From contig NZ_CP094534.1 in the NCBI RefSeq assembly GCF_022811645.1, positions 2,914,001 to 2,978,000 on the forward strand: a DNA stretch of 64,000 bases. Direction: 5' to 3'. The notes under the pieces are model-generated. The model made no database searches and was not told the origin of the DNA. It saw only the letters and a program-made list of their open reading frames with translations. The position numbers were made by a program, and so were the translations under genes. Below are positions 10,325 to 18,628 of the stretch, in pieces. This stretch comes from Hymenobacter monticola (GTDB taxonomy: Bacteria; Bacteroidota; Bacteroidia; Cytophagales; Hymenobacteraceae). How positions within the stretch are numbered: position 1 is the stretch's first letter; every line of letters starts with the position of its first letter.

Positions 10325-11269
10325 CTACGCCGGCTGGGCAGCGCTCATTTTGTCGAGGGCGTCCATCACCTCTTTCACGTGGCCGCGCGAGGTTTCGAGC
10401 AGGGCTTTCTCTTCGTCGTTTAGTTGCAGCTCAATCACCTTCTCGATGCCGTTTTTGCCCAGGATAACCGGGGCGCCCAGGTACACGCCGTCGATGCCGT
10501 ACTCGCCTTCCAGCTTGATGCACACCGGGAACACGCGGCGCTGGTCGCGCACGATGGCTTCCACCATCTGGGCCGCGGCCGCGCCGGGGGCGTACCAGGC
10601 CGAGGTGCCCATCAGCTTCACCAGTTCGCCGCCGCCGTTGGTGGTGCGGGCCACAATGGCGTCCAGCTCTTCTTTGCCAATGAGTTCCGTTACGGGGATG
10701 CCGCCCACGGTGGTGTAGCGGGGCAGGGGCACCATGGTGTCGCCGTGGCCGCCCATGAGCACGGCCTGAATGTCTTTCGGGCTCACGTTCAGGGCCTCGG
10801 CCAGGAAGGCGCGGTAGCGGGCCGTGTCCAGAATGCCGGCCATGCCGAACACCTTGGTGCGGTCGAGGCCGGAGGTGAGGTGGGCCTGGTAAGTCATCAC
10901 GTCGAGCGGGTTGCTCACGATGATGATGATGGCGTTGGGCGAGTACTTCACCACCTGCTCGGTCACCGATTTCACGATGCCGGCGTTGGTCGAAATTAGG
11001 TCGTCGCGAGTCATGCCGGGCTTGCGGGGCAGGCCCGAGGTAATCACTACCACATCAGAACCGGCCGTACGGCTGTAGTCGCCGGTCACGCCCACCGTGC
11101 GCGAGTCGTAGCCGATGATGGGCGCTTTTTGCCAGATGTCGAGGGCTTTGCCTTCGGCGAAACCTTCCTTGATGTCAACCAGAACAATTTCGTTGGCGAT
11201 TTCACGCGTGGCGAGCACATCGGCGCAGGTTGCGCCCACGTTGCCGGCTCCGACTACGGTAACTTTCAT
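10325..11269 (-). CDS. mdh: Malate dehydrogenase
   Basis: The enzyme has 314 residues and catalyses the NAD-dependent interconversion of malate and oxaloacetate. The Rossmann motif VVGAGNVGATCADVLA opens the protein and sets the start at 11269. Substrate-binding arginines lie in SGLPRKPGMTRDDLI, followed by NPLDVMTYQA, and the catalytic His in MGGHGDTMVPLPRYTTVGG. It is an LDH-like MDH of the type common in Bacteroidota. It reads in the same direction as the upstream tilS but is separated by 117 bp, so it probably has its own promoter. A terminator follows at 10267-10302. Confidence 0.96.
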   Translation of the reverse strand: MKVTVVGAGNVGATCADVLATREIANEIVLVDIKEGFAEGKALDIWQKAPIIGYDSRTVGVTGDYSRTAGSDVVVITSGLPRKPGMTRDDLISTNAGIVKSVTEQVVKYSPNAIIIIVSNPLDVMTYQAHLTSGLDRTKVFGMAGILDTARYRAFLAEALNVSPKDIQAVLMGGHGDTMVPLPRYTTVGGIPVTELIGKEELDAIVARTTNGGGELVKLMGTSAWYAPGAAAAQMVEAIVRDQRRVFPVCIKLEGEYGIDGVYLGAPVILGKNGIEKVIELQLNDEEKALLETSRGHVKEVMDALDKMSAAQPA

Positions 11270-11386
11270 TGGGATGGGAGTTGGATGAGAAAACGATGTC
11301 GGCCGTAAAAGTAAGGCCGAATGCAAATTGTGCGGGCAGAAAATCCGGGTTTTTACTGGGACGGTTGATACATCGCTCCGCGTCCG

Positions 11387-12718
11387 CTACATCCGCTGCA
11401 CCGTAAGCACCCGCTCGGTAGCGTCCTCCACCTTGAATCGGTCGTCGACGCGCCAGCCCACCACCCAGCAGATTTTGCCGTCGGCCGAGGTGAGCACGCG
11501 CACCTCATCTTTCAAATTGAGCGGCACTTTCTGGTCAATTAAAAAGTCGCTGAGCAGCTTCTTGCCCTTCATGCCCAGCGGCATAAACCAGTCGCCTTCC
11601 TGCCAGCGGCGCAAGGTGAGCGGGAATTTCAGCTTGTCGGCATCCAGCGCCGCCGTGCTTTTCGAGCGCGGGATGATGAAGTGCTTTGCGTCATCGTGTA
11701 GCTCAGCCTTGAGGCGCATGCCGTCGGCCAGCAAATCGGTTTGGCCCGCCACCAGCTGGAAGGTGCCGTATTGCGACGTGCGCCGCGGGGTGATGACCAG
11801 ATGCTCCCGGTCCTTCACCAGCCGGTGCGTGGGCGAGTCAAACCGCCGACCGCTCTCGCCGCCAAACGCCGCTACAATGTCCTTCACCACCGGCCACGAA
11901 AAGCCGAAAGGCCGCAGCAACTCGTGCAGTACCAACGTAGTAGCCGCCGTTTTTTGCAGCGTGCTGATGTTTAAATAGGTCACCTCGTCCTCGTCGCGGC
12001 GGGCCTGGGCGGCGGTATCCTCCACGTAGCGGCGCACAATTTCTTCGGCTCCACCCACGCGCTCGGCGGTGGCGGCCATGGTTTGGTCGAGGTTGGGGTT
12101 GATTTCGCGCAGCACGGGCAGCACCTCGTGGCGCAGCAGGTTGCGCTGGTACACGGGGCTGTCGTTGCTGTCGTCTTCGCGCCAGCGCAGGCCGCGCTCC
12201 ACCAGGTAGTCGTGCAGGTCGTCGCGGCCCAGGCCCAGCAGTGGGCGCACCACGTGGCCATTTTTCACCTGAATGCCGTGCAGGCCGGCCAGGCCGGTGC
12301 CGTGCGTGAGGTTGAGAATCATGGTTTCGGCCTGGTCGCGCTGGTGGTGGGCGGTGGCAATGGCGGCCAGCTGCTCCCGTTCCCGCACTTCTTCAAACCA
12401 GCGGTAGCGCAGCAGGCGGGCCGCCATTTGCGTTGAAATGCCTTCCTGCTCGGCAAATTCCTTGGTGCGGAAAAACTCGGCAAAGTAGGGGAGGCCGTAC
12501 TGCTTGGCCAGCTTGCGCACAAACTGCTCGTCGGCGTCGGCATCTTCGCCGCGCAGGCCGAAGTGGCAGTGCGCCACCGCTACCTGAACCCGGAGGCGAT
12601 GCAAAATGTCTAACAGCACCACCGAATCGAGTCCGCCGCTGACGGCGACCAGAATGGGGTCGTTTTCGATGGAAAAAAGGTCGTGCTCCTCAATGAAGCG
12701 GCGTACGGCATCAAGCAT
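11387..12718 (-). CDS. tilS: tRNA(Ile)-lysidine synthetase TilS
   Basis: The 443-residue protein has the PP-loop ATP-binding motif AVSGGLDSVVLLDIL near residue 30, a His-Cys-His stretch (VAHCHFGLRGEDADADE) and the conserved ATAHHQRDQAETMILNL helix. The TilS C-terminal domain follows (LRRWQEGDWFMPLGMKGKKLLSDFLID). It modifies C34 of the AUA-decoding tRNA-Ile. I chose the ATG at 12718; a TTG at 12736 is possible but less likely. The upstream region contains a degenerate copy of the dispersed inverted repeat. Confidence 0.96.
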   Translation of the reverse strand: MLDAVRRFIEEHDLFSIENDPILVAVSGGLDSVVLLDILHRLRVQVAVAHCHFGLRGEDADADEQFVRKLAKQYGLPYFAEFFRTKEFAEQEGISTQMAARLLRYRWFEEVREREQLAAIATAHHQRDQAETMILNLTHGTGLAGLHGIQVKNGHVVRPLLGLGRDDLHDYLVERGLRWREDDSNDSPVYQRNLLRHEVLPVLREINPNLDQTMAATAERVGGAEEIVRRYVEDTAAQARRDEDEVTYLNISTLQKTAATTLVLHELLRPFGFSWPVVKDIVAAFGGESGRRFDSPTHRLVKDREHLVITPRRTSQYGTFQLVAGQTDLLADGMRLKAELHDDAKHFIIPRSKSTAALDADKLKFPLTLRRWQEGDWFMPLGMKGKKLLSDFLIDQKVPLNLKDEVRVLTSADGKICWVVGWRVDDRFKVEDATERVLTVQRM

Positions 12719-12746
12719 AGTAACAGAAGTATTCAAATAAAAAGCC

Positions 12747-12843
12747 GGTCATGCCCATCTGGCGTCCGCGTAGCCGAAGCATCTCTGCCGCAGCAGTAAA
12801 TAATTGAATTGCGCAGTAGAACTGCGGCTGCGCTCAGCATGAC
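12747..12843. repeat. Degenerate copy of the dispersed inverted repeat (IR-1)
   Basis: The right arm (CTGCGGCTGCGCTCAGCATG) matches the family seen at 16125, 16830 and 40121. The left arm (GGTCATGC...GTAGCCGAAGCATCTCTGC) has diverged in the middle. It lies between the divergent tilS and OstA-like genes. The flanks CCGG and CCGCCGG extend the symmetry. Confidence 0.7.
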
Positions 12844-12918
12844 CGCCGGGTAACCAAGCTTGCGCGGGCCCCGCAGACACTACACCGCAAAGATGGCCGT
12901 TAGCGCGGGCCCCGTCCG

Positions 12919-12926
12919 TACCTTTG
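12919..12926 (+). promoter_or_regulatory. -7 promoter box immediately before the OstA-like gene
   Basis: TACCTTTG is an exact consensus match and ends 8 nt before the ATG at 12935. A start site a few bases downstream would give an extremely short or absent leader. No good -33 TTG is seen. Confidence 0.5.
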
Positions 12927-12934
12927 ACCACCGA

Positions 12935-14722
12935 ATGTCTTTCTTCCGCTTTTTAGTTCTGCTCTTTGCGCTGGGGCCGCTGCTGGGCCACGCTCAAAAC
13001 CCGACGGTGGCGCGCCCTGGTGCTGCTAAAGCGCCGGTTGCTCCACCGCGGGCAACCACCGGCACGCCGCCGGCCAAGGGGGCGCCCATCAAGCTGCTCA
13101 CCTCGGGCCAGTTGGTGGGTGGCGTATTTGATGGGGTGAAGATTCGGAAGCTGATTGGCAACGTCAGCTTTCAGCAGGACGACGTGTTCTTGTATTGCGA
13201 TTCGGCCTACCAGTACATTGATAACAACCAGGTAGAGGCTTTCAGCAACGTGCGCGTGGTGCAGAGCGACACCATGACCATCACCGGCGACCACGGCTTC
13301 TACGACGGCGCCAAGCGCACGGCCCGCATGACCGGCAACGTGGTGATGCGCGACACCCGCATGACCCTCACGGCCCCCTCGCTGGAGTACGACATGAACC
13401 GGAAGACGGCCTACTACACCGAAACCGGCCACCTCACCGACCCGCAAAACACCCTCGACAGCCAGGAAGGCTTCTACGACCGCAACTCCAAGGTCTTCCT
13501 CTTCAAGCGCAACGTGCACTTGGTGACGCCTGATTCGGAACTGAACAATGACACGCTGCGCTACAACACCGTCACCAAAATTGCCTACTTCAACGGCCCC
13601 ACGCGCATTAAAGGCAAGCAGGGCAACCTCTACGCCGAGGGCGGCAACTACAACACCATCACGCGCGTCTCAGACTTCAAGAAGAACGCGAAAATCGACA
13701 CGCCCAACTACCTGCTGGGCGGCGACAACCTGGTGTACGATGAGCTAAAGCTCTACGGCGTAGCCAAGGGGCATGTGTCCCTCACGTCCAAGAAAGACAA
13801 CCTCGTGTTACGCGGCGACGCCGGCAAATACTGGCGCGCGCTGGGGCGCACCAAGCTTTATGGCGGCCGGCCAGTAGTGCGCAACATCGGCTCTCAGAAA
13901 GACACGCTCTACATGGCTGCTGATACGCTCATCAGCATAGAAGCCCGGCCCGGCCAAACCACCAAGCGCACTGTGCTTTACGCGTTTCCGCGGGTGCAGA
14001 TTTTCCGGGGCAACCTGCAGGGCATCTGCGACTCGCTGACCTACGACCGGCAGGACAGCATCATCTACCTCAACCAAGACCCCGTGCTGTGGCAGGCCAA
14101 AAACCAGCTCACCGCCGACTCGATGCAGATTCGCTCGAAGCGCGGCAAGGTGGATGAGATGCGCCTGTATGCCAACGCCTTCGCCGTGAGTCAGGACACG
14201 CTCCTGAATTTCAACCAGACCAAGGGGCGCAACATGATTTCGTATTTCCGCGACAACAAAATCCGACGCGTCGATGTGCTGGGCAACGCGGAAAGCATCT
14301 TCTACGCCCTCGACGGCGACACCGCTACCACCGGCATGAACCGGGTGCTCTCGGCCAACATGCGGATGCTGTTTGTTGATAGCAAGCTCAACAAAATATC
14401 GGTGCTCTCGAACCCCGAGGCTAAGTTTATTCCGCCCCACGAACTCAAGCCCGCCGATGAGCGCCTGAAGAACTTCCGCTGGCGCGCCAAGGAACGGCCC
14501 ACCCGCCGGCAGGTGTTGGGCAAGCAGTTCGACGACCGGCCCAAAAAGCCCAAGGCCGTTAAGAAGAAAACCAAAACGACTCCCAAAAAAGCCCCCAAGG
14601 CCAAGCCCACCCCGAAAAAGACGACGGCCAAGCCCGCAAAGCCGGTGGCCAATGCCGCGCAGCTTCCCGCTGGCCCCGCTGCCAGCCCGGGGGCACCCAA
14701 AATTCCGGCCGCGCGGCGCTAG
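12935..14722 (+). CDS. OstA/LptA-like outer-membrane biogenesis protein
   Basis: The protein has 595 residues from the ATG at 12935, where the signal peptide (MSFFRFLVLLFALGPLLGHA) begins. Residues 75-270 contain LptA/OstA beta-jellyroll repeats with the alternating pattern of short hydrophobic strands (KIRKLIGNVSFQQDDVFLYCD, then TARMTGNVVMRDTRMTL and FLFKRNVHLVTPDSELNNDT). The family carries lipopolysaccharide or shields it in the periplasm. The C-terminal 80 residues are very Lys/Pro/Ala-rich (KKPKAVKKKTKTTPKK) and probably disordered. It lies upstream of bamD, another envelope biogenesis gene, on the same strand with about 100 bp between them. Confidence 0.88.
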   Translation: MSFFRFLVLLFALGPLLGHAQNPTVARPGAAKAPVAPPRATTGTPPAKGAPIKLLTSGQLVGGVFDGVKIRKLIGNVSFQQDDVFLYCDSAYQYIDNNQVEAFSNVRVVQSDTMTITGDHGFYDGAKRTARMTGNVVMRDTRMTLTAPSLEYDMNRKTAYYTETGHLTDPQNTLDSQEGFYDRNSKVFLFKRNVHLVTPDSELNNDTLRYNTVTKIAYFNGPTRIKGKQGNLYAEGGNYNTITRVSDFKKNAKIDTPNYLLGGDNLVYDELKLYGVAKGHVSLTSKKDNLVLRGDAGKYWRALGRTKLYGGRPVVRNIGSQKDTLYMAADTLISIEARPGQTTKRTVLYAFPRVQIFRGNLQGICDSLTYDRQDSIIYLNQDPVLWQAKNQLTADSMQIRSKRGKVDEMRLYANAFAVSQDTLLNFNQTKGRNMISYFRDNKIRRVDVLGNAESIFYALDGDTATTGMNRVLSANMRMLFVDSKLNKISVLSNPEAKFIPPHELKPADERLKNFRWRAKERPTRRQVLGKQFDDRPKKPKAVKKKTKTTPKKAPKAKPTPKKTTAKPAKPVANAAQLPAGPAASPGAPKIPAARR

Positions 14723-14786
14723 CTGCAACCTTTGGCCGCCGCCGCGCACTCTAGTGGCCGGTGGCCCGGCCCGATTCGGCGCCCCG

Positions 14787-14818
14787 TTTGCCTTCGCCGG
14801 CTCAAATCGTTACCTTTG
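14787..14818 (+). promoter_or_regulatory. Full Bacteroidota promoter for bamD
   Basis: A -33 element TTTG at 14787-14790 and a perfect -7 element TACCTTTG at 14811-14818 are separated by 20 nt, which fits the phylum consensus. The -7 box ends 8 nt before the bamD ATG, so the leader is only a few nucleotides long. This is the best promoter in the window. Confidence 0.65.
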
Positions 14819-14826
14819 CACCCCTT

Positions 14827-15657
14827 ATGCCGATTTCCCGCCTCACGGTTCTGTTTCTGCTGGTTAGCACGCTCTTGCTGGGCGCTTGCGCCAGCGGCTA
14901 CCAAAAATTGCTGAAAAGCACCGACGTCAATAAAAAGTACGCCGCGGCCGTGCAGTACTACGAAAAGGGTGACTTTTTCCGGGCCGGCACGCTGCTCGAA
15001 GACCTCATCCCGTTGCTGAAAGGCCGCCCCGAAGCCGAAAAAGCACAGTTCTACTTCGCCAACACCAACTACAAGCAGCGCAACTATGTGCTGAGCGCGT
15101 TCTACTTCAAGCAGTTCACTGACACGTATCCAAACTCGGAGTACACCGAAGAAGCCACGTTTCTGAATGCCAAGTCGCTGTTCCTGGACTCGCCCGGCTT
15201 TGAACTCGACCAAACCAACACGGTATCGGCCCTCGAATCCATCCAGGATTTCCTGAACCGCTACCCCGACAGCAAGTTCAAGGCCGAAACCGATAACATG
15301 GCCCAGGAGCTGCAGAAGAAGCTGGAGAACAAGGCTTTCGAAAGCGCCCGCCTCTATTACCAGCTGCGCTACAACCAGGCAGCCGTGGTGGCCCTCACCA
15401 ATTTTCAGCTGCAATACCCCGCCTCGGCCTTTGCCGAGCAAGCGGCCTTCCTGCGCCTCACCGCCCAGTATTCGTGGGCCAAGGAAAGCGTGGAGTCCAA
15501 GCAGCGTGAGCGGTATCTGGAAGCCGTGAGCTTCTACCAGCAGTTCGTCGATACGTACCCCAAGAGCAAAAACCTCAAAGCCGCGCAGGACATGTACGAT
15601 TCCAGCCAGGCCGAAATTACCCGTTTGAAAGCCGTGCCCACTGCTGCGGCCAATTAA
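14827..15657 (+). CDS. bamD: Outer-membrane assembly factor BamD
   Basis: The 276-residue lipoprotein has a lipobox LLLGAC near residue 20. TPR units follow (AAAVQYYEKGDFFRAGTLLE, FYFANTNYKQRNYVLSAFYF, then SAFAEQAAFLRLTAQYSWA). BamD is the essential partner of BamA in inserting beta-barrel proteins into the outer membrane. The context supports the assignment: bamD, rpoZ, coaBC, porD and recN follow each other in many Bacteroidota. The start at 14827 is favoured because the promoter box ends just before it and the signal peptide starts there. Confidence 0.95.
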   Translation: MPISRLTVLFLLVSTLLLGACASGYQKLLKSTDVNKKYAAAVQYYEKGDFFRAGTLLEDLIPLLKGRPEAEKAQFYFANTNYKQRNYVLSAFYFKQFTDTYPNSEYTEEATFLNAKSLFLDSPGFELDQTNTVSALESIQDFLNRYPDSKFKAETDNMAQELQKKLENKAFESARLYYQLRYNQAAVVALTNFQLQYPASAFAEQAAFLRLTAQYSWAKESVESKQRERYLEAVSFYQQFVDTYPKSKNLKAAQDMYDSSQAEITRLKAVPTAAAN

Positions 15658-15749
15658 TCTTTTGTTGTTAGTTGCCTGTTGCAGATTTACTTCTGACACC
15701 GCACGGGCCTGACAACTGACAACAAATCACTATTAACTAATCTGTGCCC

Positions 15750-16097
15750 ATGAAACCCAATCCCAACGCCGTATCGAGCTCCATCGTAACGCGCAACATC
15801 GCCGACATTACCGGCGACAACGGCAATGTGTACGAGGCCATTTCCGTGATTTCGAAGCGCGCCAACCAACTGTCGGTGAAGCTGAAAGAGGAATTGAACG
15901 ACAAGCTGGCCGAGTTTGCCTCCACGGTCGACAACCTGGAAGAAGTATTCGAAAACCGCGAGCAAATCGAGGTTTCGAAGCAGTACGAGCGCATGCCCAA
16001 GCCCACGAGCCTCGCCATTGAGGAGTTTCTGCAGGGTAAAATCTATTACAGCACGCCCGAGCCCGAGGAGGTTCAGATTCCCCGCGAGCTGTTCTAA
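15750..16097 (+). CDS. rpoZ: RNA polymerase omega subunit (Bacteroidota type)
   Basis: This 115-residue protein has the omega/Rpb6 core GDNGNVYEAISVISKRANQL near residues 23-43 and a Glu-rich C-terminus (IYYSTPEPEEVQIPREL). Omega helps assemble and stabilise RNA polymerase. The ATG at 15750 is used; a GTG two codons earlier is possible. The gene sits between bamD and coaC, as in other Bacteroidota. Confidence 0.9.
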   Translation: MKPNPNAVSSSIVTRNIADITGDNGNVYEAISVISKRANQLSVKLKEELNDKLAEFASTVDNLEEVFENREQIEVSKQYERMPKPTSLAIEEFLQGKIYYSTPEPEEVQIPRELF

Positions 16098-16124
16098 GAC
16101 GCGGCTGTAAGTAGCCAATCGAAG

Positions 16125-16222
16125 AGAACGTCATGCTGAGCGCAGCCGAAGCATCTCGCGTGCAAGAGTAAATAATTACTTCTGCACGCGAGATGCTTCG
16201 GCTGCGCTCAGCATGACGTTCT
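16125..16222. repeat. Dispersed inverted repeat, nearly perfect (IR-2)
   Basis: Two arms of about 42 bp, starting AGAACGTCATGCTGAGCGCA and running to CTCGCGTGCA, mirror each other with one indel around an AT-rich loop (AGTAAATAATTACT). The element lies between rpoZ and coaC. As RNA it would fold into a very long hairpin. Confidence 0.9.
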
Positions 16223-16246
16223 TTTGTCAAAAGCAAATCCTCAATC

Positions 16247-16822
16247 ATGGCCGACCTTACCCCGCCACGCAACGCCCTGCACGGCCGCCGCATTTTGCTG
16301 GGCGTGAGCGGCAGCATCGCAGCCTACAAAGCCGCGCCGCTCACCCGCCTGCTGGTGAAGGCGGGGGCCGAAGTGCAGGTCATCCTCACCGAAGCTGCTG
16401 CCGCTTTTGTCACGCCGCTCACCTTGGGCACGCTCTCCAAAAAGCCCGTGCTGACCGGCTTTTTGCGCAATGCCGCGGCCGGCGAGTGGCACAACCACGT
16501 GGAGCTGGGCCTGTGGGCCGATGCCCTGCTGATTGCGCCCGCCAGCGCCAATACCATCGGCCAGCTGGCCAACGGCCTGTGCCCGAACCTGCTATGCGCG
16601 GTGTACTTGTCGGCCCGCTGCCCGGTGTTTCTGGCCCCGGCCATGGATTTGGACATGTACGCCCACCCAGCCGTGACGCAAAACCTAGCCCGGCTGCGCT
16701 CCTTCGGTAACCACGTATTTGACTCGCCCAGCGGCGAGCTGGCCAGCGGCCTCAGCGGCCACGGCCGCATGCTAGAGCCGGAAGACATTGTGGAGGAGCT
16801 GGAGCAGTTTTTTGAAAAATAG
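16247..16822 (+). CDS. coaC: Phosphopantothenoylcysteine decarboxylase (CoaC part of a split CoaBC)
   Basis: The 191-residue flavoprotein decarboxylates phosphopantothenoylcysteine in CoA synthesis. Motifs are GVSGSIAAYKAAPL (FMN site), the His in NHVELGLWADALLIAPASANT, and PAMDLDMY. The last is the PxMNxxMW substrate motif with Asp in place of Asn. The position of the catalytic Cys (ACG in E. coli) reads ASG within SGELASGLSGHGRM. As I recall, Bacteroidota CoaBC proteins share both substitutions. The protein ends with EELEQFFEK, where fused CoaBC would run on into the ligase domain. A copy of the dispersed inverted repeat follows the stop by 7 bp, and another copy precedes the gene. Confidence 0.93.
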   Translation: MADLTPPRNALHGRRILLGVSGSIAAYKAAPLTRLLVKAGAEVQVILTEAAAAFVTPLTLGTLSKKPVLTGFLRNAAAGEWHNHVELGLWADALLIAPASANTIGQLANGLCPNLLCAVYLSARCPVFLAPAMDLDMYAHPAVTQNLARLRSFGNHVFDSPSGELASGLSGHGRMLEPEDIVEELEQFFEK

Positions 16823-16829
16823 CCCGTCC

Positions 16830-16927
16830 GTCATGCCAAGCGCAGCCGAGGCATCTCGCTTGTGGTAGTAAATTCTAATGACTGGATTACTTCCCCATGC
16901 GAGATGCCTCGGCTGCGCTCGGCATGA
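16830..16927. repeat. Dispersed inverted repeat between coaC and coaB (IR-3)
   Basis: Arms beginning GTCATGCCAAGCGCAGCC and ending with its near-exact complement enclose a 30-40 bp AT-rich loop. The element begins 7 bp after the coaC stop and ends 32 bp before the coaB start, exactly at the inter-domain linker position of a fused CoaBC. Confidence 0.9.
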
Positions 16928-16959
16928 CGTTCTTTGCAAGGCTTATACTTTTCTCAACC

Positions 16960-17610
16960 ATGCACGTCCTCCTCACCGCCGGCCCCACCTACGAACCGCT
17001 CGACCCCGTCCGCTTCCTCGGCAACCGTTCGACGGGAAAAATGGGCTATGCGCTGGCCGAAGCTTTCGCGGCCGAAGGTGCACAAGTGACGCTGGTGAGC
17101 GGCCCCAGCCAGCTGGCCGACCCGGCCAATCCGCGGATTCAGACCGTGCGGGTGGAGACGGCGGCCGAGATGTTTGCGGCGGCTTCGGCCGCGGCTGAGG
17201 TGGCCGATGTATGGGTATTTGCAGCGGCGGTGGCCGACTACCGGCCGGCGCAGGTAGCAGCCGAAAAGATTAAGAAAGCGGGCGAAACGCTGACGCTGGA
17301 GCTGGTGAAAAACGTAGACATTGCCGCCACGCTCGGCCAACAGAAGCGGGCTGAACAATTTGCCGTGGGTTTTGCGTTGGAGACTACGAACGAGCTGGCC
17401 CACGCCCAGGACAAGCTGTACCGCAAAAACTTCGACCTGGTGGTGTTGAATTCACTGCGCGACCCGGGCGCCGGGTTCGGCCACGACACCAACAAGGTGA
17501 CCGTGCTGGATGCGGCCGGCCAAATCGTTAATTTTGAATTACAGTCCAAAGCCGAGGTGGCCCGTGGGCTGGTTAGCCTGATTTTGGCCCGCCGGGCCGC
17601 AAAACTTTGA
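16960..17610 (+). CDS. coaB: Phosphopantothenate-cysteine ligase (CoaB part of a split CoaBC)
   Basis: The 216-residue protein opens directly with the CoaB core MHVLLTAGPTYEPLDPVRFL, followed by GNRSTGKMGYALAEA, the AAAVADYRP substrate loop and KIKK. It joins cysteine to 4-phosphopantothenate. The start at 16960 is chosen because the longer frame from 16897 reads through the inverted repeat (MRDASAALGMTFF). The usual linker residues before the glycine-rich start (as in LKGKKVLVTAGPTYE) are missing. The stop overlaps the porD start (TGATG), showing translational coupling. Confidence 0.92.
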   Translation: MHVLLTAGPTYEPLDPVRFLGNRSTGKMGYALAEAFAAEGAQVTLVSGPSQLADPANPRIQTVRVETAAEMFAAASAAAEVADVWVFAAAVADYRPAQVAAEKIKKAGETLTLELVKNVDIAATLGQQKRAEQFAVGFALETTNELAHAQDKLYRKNFDLVVLNSLRDPGAGFGHDTNKVTVLDAAGQIVNFELQSKAEVARGLVSLILARRAAKL

Positions 17611-18539
17611 TGCTCATGCTGCGAAAGCTTCTCGCCGTCCTGCTTTTGGTTGTTTGCTTGCTGTTGGCTGGCCCTGTTGCCCGCGCGCAGGAGCTGCAGG
17701 CCGAGGTGCAGGTAACCACCCAAAACGTTACCATCACCGACCCAACGCTGGTGACGCAGATGCAGAATGAAATCCGCAACCTGCTCAACACCACGGCTTG
17801 GACGACGCAAACCTATCGGCCCGACGAGCGCATCAAGGTGCGCATGTTCATCGGCATCACGGCCATCCCGCAAAACGGCACTTACAACGCCACCATGCGC
17901 CTGATTTCGACGCGCCCGGTGTACGGCACCGGCTACGAAACCAACGTCATCAGCCTCACCGACCGCAGCTTCAACTTCAACTACTCGCCCCAAAACCCCA
18001 TCGCCTTCTCGCAAAACAGCTTCACGTCCAATCTGGCGTCGCTGCTGGGGTACTACGCCTACCTGGTGATTGGCATCGACCGCGACACGTTCGGCCGGCT
18101 CGGGGGCACGCCGTACTACGAGCTGGCGCGCAACATCGTCAACTACTCGGCCAACCAAACCCTCACCAACGAGCCCGACGAAGGATGGCGCGGCTCGGGC
18201 TCGCGCGAGCGACACAACCTGCTCGACAACCTGACCGACCCGCAGCTTGAAGCCTTCCGCCTCGGGTTTTATAACTACTATCGTTTGGGCATGGATTTAT
18301 TCATCGAAAAGCCCGAAGAAGCCCGCGCTTCGGTGATGACCGCCCTCACGGGCATTCAAAAAGCCGTGGTGACGCGCCCCACCGCGCTGATAACCCGGGC
18401 ATTTTTCGACGCCAAAGCCGACGAAATTGCCAACATATTCCGCACCAGCCCCGACGCGAGCCAGAAGCAACAATTGGTGGCCATGCTTACGGAGGTAGAC
18501 CCCGGCAACTCCGCTAAGTATCAAACGGTGCTGCAATAA
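17610..18539 (+). CDS. porD: Type IX secretion protein PorD (DUF4835)
   Basis: The 309-residue protein has a signal peptide and the DUF4835 pattern: QELQAEVQVTTQNV, then MQNEIRNLLNTTAWT, and the long middle segment PVYGTGYETNVISLTDRSFNF. The family is called PorD in Porphyromonas gingivalis, where it is required for type IX secretion; that function is inferred here. The start at ATG 17610 overlaps the coaB stop by one base. It lies between coaB and recN as in many Bacteroidota. An AT-rich inverted repeat begins at its stop codon. Confidence 0.88.
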   Translation: MLMLRKLLAVLLLVVCLLLAGPVARAQELQAEVQVTTQNVTITDPTLVTQMQNEIRNLLNTTAWTTQTYRPDERIKVRMFIGITAIPQNGTYNATMRLISTRPVYGTGYETNVISLTDRSFNFNYSPQNPIAFSQNSFTSNLASLLGYYAYLVIGIDRDTFGRLGGTPYYELARNIVNYSANQTLTNEPDEGWRGSGSRERHNLLDNLTDPQLEAFRLGFYNYYRLGMDLFIEKPEEARASVMTALTGIQKAVVTRPTALITRAFFDAKADEIANIFRTSPDASQKQQLVAMLTEVDPGNSAKYQTVLQ

Positions 18540-18621
18540 ATTATGAATTATCAATGATGAATTCAGAATTGTTGTACAGGCGATTCTTGAATTCATCATT
18601 GATAATTTAAAATTCATAATT
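18538..18621. repeat. AT-rich inverted repeat between porD and recN
   Basis: The left arm (AATTATGAATTATCAATGAT...GAATTCAGAAT) and right arm are complementary apart from a small insertion of T/A-rich bases. The element fills the whole gap from the porD stop to 8 bp before the recN ATG. It is different in sequence from the GTCATGC family. Confidence 0.85.
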
Positions 18622-18628
18622 AATTATA

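Noticed and set aside
16897..16959. N-terminal extension of CoaB (MRDASAALGM...)
   Set aside because: These codons lie in the inverted repeat arm and carry no CoaB similarity; the core starts at 16960.
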